Made by a program: the position numbers and the translations under genes. A stretch of 19,906 nt of DNA from Spirochaetaceae bacterium. Lineage in GTDB: Bacteria; Spirochaetota; Spirochaetia; Treponematales; Breznakiellaceae. The stretch lies in contig JAITCP010000179.1 of assembly GCA_031283025.1 (NCBI GenBank), positions 1 to 19,906 on the forward strand. Direction: 5' to 3'. The notes under the pieces were generated by a model that had not been told where the DNA came from, did no database searches, and saw only the letters and a list, made by a program, of their open reading frames with translations. Positions 15,172-19,906 of this stretch are shown one piece after another; positions within the stretch are counted from its first letter, which is position 1, and every line of letters begins with the position of its first letter.

Positions 15172-16206
15172 TCAACGTACGTCATCAATGCGGAAAAACC
15201 CGTTTTTCCAGTGCCATACCGGAACCGCCATGTCCTGAGGGAAAGGGTTGGTCCGTTCAAAGTTTGGCAGCCAATCGGCACCGGGAATCAATTCTTGGCA
15301 GTAACCGTCTTCTATGCCAAATTCGGAAAGCCAGCCCAACGCTGTGTTGTATTCTGCTGGGGTGATATAGCGCATGGGAAAAGCCGCATCGGAGTAGTTC
15401 CCTTTAGGGGCGGCCTCCAGGGCTGTGTTTGGGGGCGTGTACTGAAACATCAAAGAGAGTAGGGCGTTCCCGTTCCGCTCGGCCAAAGCGGCAAACCAGC
15501 GCAGAACTTTCCGGCTTGCCTCAAGATGGCCGGGTAGAACCAGATGGCGTACCATAACCCCCGATACCAGACGGCTAGAGCCGGCGGCTGGGCCGCTTTC
15601 CCGTTCCTTAAAACGGAGGGGGCGTAAATCGATCATCTTTTTGATTGCCGCTGCGGCAATGTCCGGATAATCCGGCGCATTAAAGTAACGGGCGGCAATG
15701 GCGGTATCCAGAGTTTTTATGTCCGGCAGGAATACATCCACCGTATCGGCCAGCAATTCCAGGGTTTCCGGCAGCTCATAACCGGAAGAATTCCACAACA
15801 CGGGGAGGTGAAGCCCCGCATCCTTGGCGGCGGCTATACCCGCTGCGATGGCCGGAACCGCATGGCTCCCCGTTACAATGTTGATATTTTCCGCCCCTTT
15901 TTCCTGAAGGGCAAGACAAATTCGGGCAAAAAGGGCCGTATCCACAGCCTTGCCCAGGCGGTTTTGGTGGCCGGAAATTTGCCAATTCTGGCAGAAGGCG
16001 CAGCCCAGGTTACATCCGCTGACAAAGATTGTACCGGAACCGCCTGTACCGGTAAGGGGCGGCTCCTCACCCCGGTGAATAACGGCGCAGGCCAAGCGCA
16101 AGGCGGCATTTTCCCCGCAGTACCCGGGTTTATTCGCGGAAATCCGGTTAATTCCACAGCGGCGGGGGCAGAGGCGGCAGGATTGGTATGAAAAAACAGG
16201 GTTCAT
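15172..16206 (-). CDS. PflX-like radical SAM protein
   Basis: A member of the radical SAM family related to pyruvate formate-lyase activating enzymes (PflX/COG1313), likely using a 4Fe-4S cluster and S-adenosylmethionine to make a radical on a protein or small substrate that is not known. The 344 residues contain the canonical CNLGCAFC cluster motif (Cys65, Cys69, Cys72), followed by QNWQIS as in this family. A second Cys set near the N-terminus (CRLCPRRC, Cys10/13/17, and Cys30 in GYCG) may hold another metal site. LWNSSGYE, VFLPDIKT and VRHLVLPGH match the barrel strands of the group. No formate-lyase gene is near. ATG 16206 has only a distant GGA upstream. Its TGA may overlap a TTG start of the next gene. 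Confidence 0.93.
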   Translation of the reverse strand: MNPVFSYQSCRLCPRRCGINRISANKPGYCGENAALRLACAVIHRGEEPPLTGTGGSGTIFVSGCNLGCAFCQNWQISGHQNRLGKAVDTALFARICLALQEKGAENINIVTGSHAVPAIAAGIAAAKDAGLHLPVLWNSSGYELPETLELLADTVDVFLPDIKTLDTAIAARYFNAPDYPDIAAAAIKKMIDLRPLRFKERESGPAAGSSRLVSGVMVRHLVLPGHLEASRKVLRWFAALAERNGNALLSLMFQYTPPNTALEAAPKGNYSDAAFPMRYITPAEYNTALGWLSEFGIEDGYCQELIPGADWLPNFERTNPFPQDMAVPVWHWKNGFFRIDDVR

Positions 16207-16243
16207 TGGGAACTGCTTTCCAGTTTATAGGTAAAAATAGTAA

Positions 16244-16272
16244 TTGACGAGACAGGAAGAGACTCTTATTAT
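16244..16272 (+). promoter_or_regulatory. Predicted promoter of the GerMN-GGDEF pair
   Basis: TTGACG (16244-16249), 17 bases, then TATTAT (16267-16272); both match consensus at five of six positions. The transcript would start near 16279, at the beginning of the paired hairpin copies at 16282-16371, so both would lie in the leader. Confidence 0.55.
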
Positions 16273-16281
16273 AGTAATAAT

Positions 16282-16371
16282 GGGAATCTCTAAAAAACGT
16301 ATGTTTTGCAGCCCAAAGGGCGAGAAATTACAAAGGAACCTCTAAAAACAATCAGTTTTTAGAGGCTTCCT
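16282..16371. repeat. Hairpin family copies D1 (decayed) and D2
   Basis: D1 begins with GGGAATCTCTAAAAA (16282-16296), identical to the left arm of copy A, but its right half (GTTTTGCAG) is worn. GCCCAAAGGGC, a small hairpin like those after copies A and B, follows. D2 (16334-16371) has AGGAACCTCTAAAAAC and GTTTTTAGAGGCTTCCT around the loop AATCA, with one bulge. The pair lies between divergent genes, so it cannot terminate either. D2 ends 14 bases before the GerMN start codon. Confidence 0.8.
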
Positions 16372-16385
16372 AATGGTATAAAAGA

Positions 16386-17117
16386 ATGGCCGCAGTTAAA
16401 AAAAGAAAGACAAAAAAAACAGGATGGTTTCTCTTTTGGCTGTTTTTTTTTACAGGGGTTACCTTTCTTTTTATAATGAACATGGGGCGTATCAAAGATA
16501 CGCTTAAAGAAACCAATATTCTGGGCCGTCTGACTCAAGGCGCTGAATCTGAATCAGAGCCCCCGTCTCCGGAACAGCGAATTCAGGACATGGTTCTGCC
16601 GGTCTTAACAGACAACGGGGCTTCTGCAACGGAAACGCCCCGGGAGGACACGCCTCCGGCTGCTAAGGTAGAACCCAAACCGGCAGATACAGAGAAAAAA
16701 ACGGTGGAGCGGTCTGTGTACCTTATGAAACTGGATTCCGCCGGAACCATAGTATGGACAAAGGTAAAGCGGGTTCTTCCCGCAAGCGACAGCCCCCTGC
16801 AAGATACCCTTAGCTCCCTGATCAAGGGCCCTTCAACAGAAGAAGAAAAGCAGGGACTCATTTCATTGATCCCGGTAAATTCAAAAATTCAAAGCGCCAC
16901 GGTCAGGGGTAACACTGCATATATCAGTTTTAACGAAGATTTTCTTTTTAACACTTATGGGACAGAGGGTTATGCGGGCCAGCGCAGACAAATTGTGCTA
17001 ACTGCCACGGAGTTTACTAATGTAAAGGATGTGCAGATACTGATTGACGGAAAACGAATTGATTATCTGGGTGAAGCAGTCTGGATTGGAAGCCCGGTAA
17101 GCCGGGCAATGCTTTAA
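16386..17117 (+). CDS. Membrane-anchored GerMN-domain protein
   Basis: A 243-aa protein with a basic N-terminus, one membrane helix (about 14-31, WFLFWLFFFTGVTFLFIM) and no cleavage site, so it is probably an inner-membrane anchor facing the periplasm. A Pro/Glu-rich spacer (about 52-108) leads to a GerMN domain (about 109-225). Its typical elements are SSLIKGPSTEEEKQGLISLIP (in 143-163) and VRGNTAYISFNEDF (173-186). GerMN domains are thought to bind partners or carbohydrate in the envelope. The start has no obvious Shine-Dalgarno, and a hairpin ends 14 bases before it. The gene is 12 bases upstream of the GGDEF gene, so the two are likely co-transcribed. The function here is unknown. Confidence 0.9.
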   Translation: MAAVKKRKTKKTGWFLFWLFFFTGVTFLFIMNMGRIKDTLKETNILGRLTQGAESESEPPSPEQRIQDMVLPVLTDNGASATETPREDTPPAAKVEPKPADTEKKTVERSVYLMKLDSAGTIVWTKVKRVLPASDSPLQDTLSSLIKGPSTEEEKQGLISLIPVNSKIQSATVRGNTAYISFNEDFLFNTYGTEGYAGQRRQIVLTATEFTNVKDVQILIDGKRIDYLGEAVWIGSPVSRAML

Positions 17118-17118
17118 T

Positions 17119-17124
17119 AGGAGG
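17119..17124 (+). promoter_or_regulatory. Shine-Dalgarno fixing the TTG start of the GGDEF gene
   Basis: AGGAGG lies just after the GerMN stop codon and 5 bases before TTG 17130, which settles the non-ATG start. Confidence 0.8.
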
Positions 17125-17129
17125 AAACA

Positions 17130-18626
17130 TTGCTTTCTGATGAGCTGTTCTCAAACAGGATAATCGCTCTTTTGGATGTTATAAATGCCAACGGTCTGGG
17201 TCTTTGGGAATTGACGAATGAAACCATGGAGTTGGACAAAATAACTGCAAAAATGGCAGGTCATACGGATGCAGAAACCTTGCCGTTCAGGAAATTTCTG
17301 GAACAAATACATGAAGAAGACCGGCAGGAAATTAAAATGGCAGTAGAAGAAATGCAGAAAGTCCCCGGCAGAAGCAGCAATGCGGAATGCCGGATACTGA
17401 ACCGGAAGGACGGAAATTACCGTTGGATCCGTATTATGGGAAAAAGCTACCTTAATCATGGGAAAAAGATCATACTTGGTACCAGCCAGCTTATTGAAGG
17501 CAAAGCGCTGGATCTGCTCAATGCCGCAATTAACGATATAACCAAAGAATTAAGCAGGAAAGATGAGCTTAACCAGTGTATTTATGAGGTTACAGAAATG
17601 CTGCTTAATGCGGATGAGGTGTTTTTTGGAACCGCATTCCAAAACAGCCTGGAAATAATCGCCCATGCTGTAGGTTTGGTCAGAGTATATGTTTATAAAA
17701 ACCACATTGTGGACGGAATTCTATGCTGCACAGAAATACATGAATGGACAGAAGATATGAACCCCACCCTTGGGGAAGATTACACCAAAGATATACCTCT
17801 CCATTGCTGGACAGGGCTGGAAGAATCGCTCAATGAAGGAAAACTTTACAACCGGCTGTTTAAGGATGCCCCTCATTCAATCCAGGAAATGATCTCTCAG
17901 GGGGTTGGGGCAATACTGTTTTCTCCGATTTTCCTGAAAGATATGCTTTGGGGGTTTGTCGGTTTTGAGCGTGCGGAAGCGGAGCTTTTTAATACCGATG
18001 AAGAATCAGTCCTTAGTTCTGCGGGCCTGCTTTTGGCAAATTCGCTGATCCGGCATGACTTAAACAAAAACCTTATTCAGGCAGTGGACAAGATCAACAC
18101 CACTACAATCAAGGCAGAGGTACTGGAAAAATTTGCCTATACTGACAGCTTAACCGGCCTTTTCAACCGCCGCCACTTAATGGAAATGACACAGAAAGCC
18201 CTGGAAAAAGCACGGGAGTCCGGTACAGCCTGTTTTGCGATGATTATGGATTTGGACTTTTTTAAGAAAGTAAATGATAACTATGGGCATTTAGCGGGGG
18301 ATGAGGTACTTAAAAACACCGCCCTTGTAATAAAAAACGCCCTCCGGGCCAGCGATCTGCTTGGCCGCTACGGAGGGGAAGAATTTGTAGTGGTTATTTC
18401 GGATACGGAAAAAGCAAATGTACTTAATCTGGCGGAACGGATACGGGAATCTATTGCCAATTCCCCGTGTATATACAACTGCATTAAAATACCCTGCACA
18501 GTAAGTATAGGCGTTGCTTCTATTTTTGATGACTGCACCGTTGAAAGCCTTATAGACAGGGCGGACAAGGGGCTTTATATGGCTAAAAATTCGGGCAGAA
18601 ACCGGGTTGTTCTTTTTACCGATTAA
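17130..18626 (+). CDS. PAS-GAF-GGDEF diguanylate cyclase
   Basis: Makes cyclic di-GMP from two GTP in response to signals sensed by its N-terminal domains; no membrane helix is visible, so it is cytoplasmic. The 498 residues contain a PAS domain of the fold-3 type (about 17-125, ending NYRWIRIMGKSYL and KIILGTSQ), a GAF-like domain (about 145-310) and a GGDEF domain (about 332-498). The active site is complete: the metal-binding DLDFFKKVND at 374-383 and GGEEF at 415-419. The RASD at 406-409, five residues upstream, is an intact inhibitory I-site, so the product should inhibit the enzyme. It starts with TTG behind AGGAGG and probably shares a transcript with the GerMN gene. Its end overlaps the convergent YmdB-type gene by 11 bp. 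Confidence 0.96.
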   Translation: MLSDELFSNRIIALLDVINANGLGLWELTNETMELDKITAKMAGHTDAETLPFRKFLEQIHEEDRQEIKMAVEEMQKVPGRSSNAECRILNRKDGNYRWIRIMGKSYLNHGKKIILGTSQLIEGKALDLLNAAINDITKELSRKDELNQCIYEVTEMLLNADEVFFGTAFQNSLEIIAHAVGLVRVYVYKNHIVDGILCCTEIHEWTEDMNPTLGEDYTKDIPLHCWTGLEESLNEGKLYNRLFKDAPHSIQEMISQGVGAILFSPIFLKDMLWGFVGFERAEAELFNTDEESVLSSAGLLLANSLIRHDLNKNLIQAVDKINTTTIKAEVLEKFAYTDSLTGLFNRRHLMEMTQKALEKARESGTACFAMIMDLDFFKKVNDNYGHLAGDEVLKNTALVIKNALRASDLLGRYGGEEFVVVISDTEKANVLNLAERIRESIANSPCIYNCIKIPCTVSIGVASIFDDCTVESLIDRADKGLYMAKNSGRNRVVLFTD

Positions 18627-19476
18627 TCCGTTCTATGCTTACCGCCCTGCCGTCTTCACCCAGCTCCGCGATTATGCCTTGAATGGCGCAATCTTTATCT
18701 GAACGGGGCCGGGCACATTCCATACGATAGGCAACTTGGCTGTAGGCGCGGTTTATGCAAATCTCCGTATCCATGCCTATTACCCCGTTCATGGCCCCGG
18801 TCATTCCCAGATCGGTAATATATGCCGTTCCTTTGGGAAGGAGCCTTTCATCGGCGGTTTGTATGTGGGTATGGGTTCCCGCAACAACACTTGCCCTGCC
18901 GTCCAGATAATAACCCAGGGCTTCTTTTTCTTCTGTTGATTCGGCGTGAAAGTCTACGATAATGCAGGGGGAACGGGCCCCGCTCCCTGCGGGGTTCTGT
19001 TCAAGGGATGCCGCTATGGAATCAAAGCAGCGGAAAGGACAGTCAATGGGTGTCATTAGTTCCCGCCCCTGAAGGTTTACTATCAGGAGGGAACGGCCAT
19101 TTTTTTCCAGACGAAGCCAGCCGACTCCCGGCAAGCCAAGCTCTGGTGAGCCAACCACTGGCCAGCCAACCTCCGGCAAACCAGCCCTCGGCGCAGACGG
19201 ATAATTGGCGGGGCGCAACACGGGCTTTTCCCCTGTTGCCAACACTTTCCAAAATTCCCGCTTTTCCCAGATGTGATTACCTCCGGTAACAGCGTCCGCG
19301 CCTGCGGCAAGAATCCGATCCAGGGTTTCCGCCGTGAGGCCAAAACCCTCGGCGGCATTTTCCCCGTTTACTACGGTAAAGTCAGCGGCATATTCCGCAA
19401 TAAGGGCAGGCAGGCGGCTCTCCAGCACCAGAAGCCCCGGCTCGCCTACCACATCGCCCACCATGATTATCCGCAT
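18616..19476 (-). CDS. ymdB: YmdB-type metallophosphoesterase
   Basis: Dinuclear-metal phosphoesterase of the TIGR00282 family; the Bacillus YmdB member hydrolyses 2',3'-cyclic nucleotides and affects biofilm choices. The metal ligands are all visible: GDVVGE (D8), NGEN (E39, N40), GGNH (N67, H68), DFHAE (H177) and GTHTH (H202, H204). The protein is 286 aa, about 20 longer than usual. The extra length is a pentapeptide repeat (residues 99-118, G-x-P-x-V/L four times) placed in a loop between conserved motifs and away from the metal site. ATG 19476 comes one base after the rny stop with no Shine-Dalgarno, so translation is probably coupled to rny. The 3' end overlaps the GGDEF gene tail to tail. 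Confidence 0.93.
   Translation of the reverse strand: MRIIMVGDVVGEPGLLVLESRLPALIAEYAADFTVVNGENAAEGFGLTAETLDRILAAGADAVTGGNHIWEKREFWKVLATGEKPVLRPANYPSAPRAGLPEVGWPVVGSPELGLPGVGWLRLEKNGRSLLIVNLQGRELMTPIDCPFRCFDSIAASLEQNPAGSGARSPCIIVDFHAESTEEKEALGYYLDGRASVVAGTHTHIQTADERLLPKGTAYITDLGMTGAMNGVIGMDTEICINRAYSQVAYRMECARPRSDKDCAIQGIIAELGEDGRAVSIERINR
19123..19182 (-). repeat. 15-bp in-frame tandem repeat inside the ymdB gene
   Basis: Four diverged 15-bp units (19182-19168, 19167-19153, 19152-19138, 19137-19123), for example GGTTTGCCGGAGGTT and GGCTGGCCAGTGGTT, and a partial fifth at 19122-19108. They encode GLPEV, GWPVV, GSPEL and GLPGV. Because the unit is a multiple of three, changes in copy number keep the reading frame. 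Confidence 0.9.
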
Positions 19477-19477
19477 A

Positions 19478-19906
19478 TTATCTGGCGTACTCTGTTATCC
19501 TCGTTTCGCGGATGATCGTAACCTTGATCCGCCCAGGATAGCGCAGGTCGGTTTCGATCTTTTTGGCAATGTCTTTTGCCAGCACTCTGGTTTGGTCGTC
19601 GTTGAGGGCCGCGTTATTGACGATGATCCGCAGTTCCCGCCCGGCCTGTATGGCAAAAGCCTTGTCTACCCCGGTAAAGCCTGACGCAATGTTTTCAAGA
19701 TTTTCCAGCCGTTTGATGTAATTGTCCAGGGTTTCCTTTCTGGCCCCGGGCCGGGCGGCGCTGATCGCGTCCGCAATCTGTACCAGTACAGACTCGATGC
19801 AGTTTGGTTCAATATCGTTGTGGTGGCTCCCTATGGCGTTGATCACCCTGGGGTCTTCCCCCATTTTACGGGCCATATCCATCCCGATTTCCGCATGGTT
19901 CTGGTC
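19478..19906 (-). CDS. rny: Ribonuclease Y, C-terminal part (cut by the window edge)
   Basis: Membrane-anchored endoribonuclease that starts mRNA decay in many bacteria. Only the last 142 residues are in the window, beginning DQNHAEIG and running to the stop at 19480-19478. Visible are the later part of the HD domain (SHHNDIEP, then VLVQIADAISAARPGAR), the family's KRLENLENIASGFTGVDKAFA segment, and the RNase Y ending YPGRIKVTIIRETR-ITEYAR. The N-terminal membrane helix, coiled coil, KH domain and first HD residues lie beyond the edge. The gene precedes ymdB by one base, a pairing seen in many bacteria and consistent with a joint role in RNA turnover. Confidence 0.95.
   Translation of the reverse strand, partial: DQNHAEIGMDMARKMGEDPRVINAIGSHHNDIEPNCIESVLVQIADAISAARPGARKETLDNYIKRLENLENIASGFTGVDKAFAIQAGRELRIIVNNAALNDDQTRVLAKDIAKKIETDLRYPGRIKVTIIRETRITEYAR

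Noticed and set aside
15119..15175. TTG start adding 19 residues to the 713-aa protein
   Set aside because: The added residues look untypical and there is no ribosome site. It is kept only as an alternative because of the TTGA overlap with the preceding stop.
5541..16371. The hairpin family as ordinary intrinsic terminators
   Set aside because: Stems are AT-rich without a following T-run, and copies A and D lie between divergent genes. Only copy C is placed where it could end a transcript.
19008..19289. 93-codon plus-strand frame with SQPLASQPPANQP-type repeats
   Set aside because: It is the opposite-strand reading of the 15-bp repeat inside the well-supported YmdB-type gene.

Overview
The window looks like chromosomal DNA of a spirochaete, most likely a gut-type Treponema. 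This is inferred from gene content, not from a marker gene: a short SMC without a recognisable hinge, a large protein of no recognised family in line with smc, common TTG starts, weak Shine-Dalgarno use at several genes and a loose, spirochaete-like lipobox. No rRNA, tRNA, CRISPR array or complete insertion sequence was seen.

Layout. (1) 285-3185: polA, a full three-domain DNA polymerase I with an intact proofreading site. (2) 3186-9965: an accessory block, visibly more AT-rich in its left half, lying between polA and smc. It holds a class II Fic protein with a winged-helix tail, a probable lipoprotein lipase, a 70-aa helix-hairpin-helix-like protein, a relic-like stretch, a tiny lipoprotein-like ORF that probably starts at ATT, a secreted trypsin-like protease with a PPC-like C-terminus, and an AAA ATPase/DUF4143 protein. 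(3) 9966-16206, minus strand: a PflX-like radical SAM protein, a 713-aa unknown and smc. (4) 16386-18626, plus strand: a membrane-anchored GerMN protein and a PAS-GAF-GGDEF diguanylate cyclase, 12 bases apart. (5) 18616-19906, minus strand: the 3' end of rny (RNase Y) followed one base later by a YmdB-type phosphoesterase, which overlaps the cyclase tail to tail by 11 bp.

The most distinctive non-coding signal is a family of palindromic hairpins with the core CTAAAAAC-N4/5-GTTTTTAG. There are four clear copies (5541-5586, 6150-6180, 9909-9938, 16334-16371) and two half or decayed copies (3204-3226, 16282-16310). They sit in gaps between genes, repeatedly beside predicted promoters, and most are not where terminators belong. 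Two accessory genes also have private tandem arrays directly upstream: about ten 10-bp units before fic, and about four 23-bp units overlapping the predicted promoter and leader of the AAA/DUF4143 gene. A further set of GC-rich nested hairpins fills the convergent gap 8294-8469, and an in-frame 15-bp tandem repeat adds a pentapeptide repeat to the YmdB-type protein.

The flanking core genes serve DNA replication and repair, chromosome organisation, c-di-GMP signalling and RNA decay. The accessory block looks like a set of individually acquired genes, each with its own promoter or repeat array, rather than one pathway.
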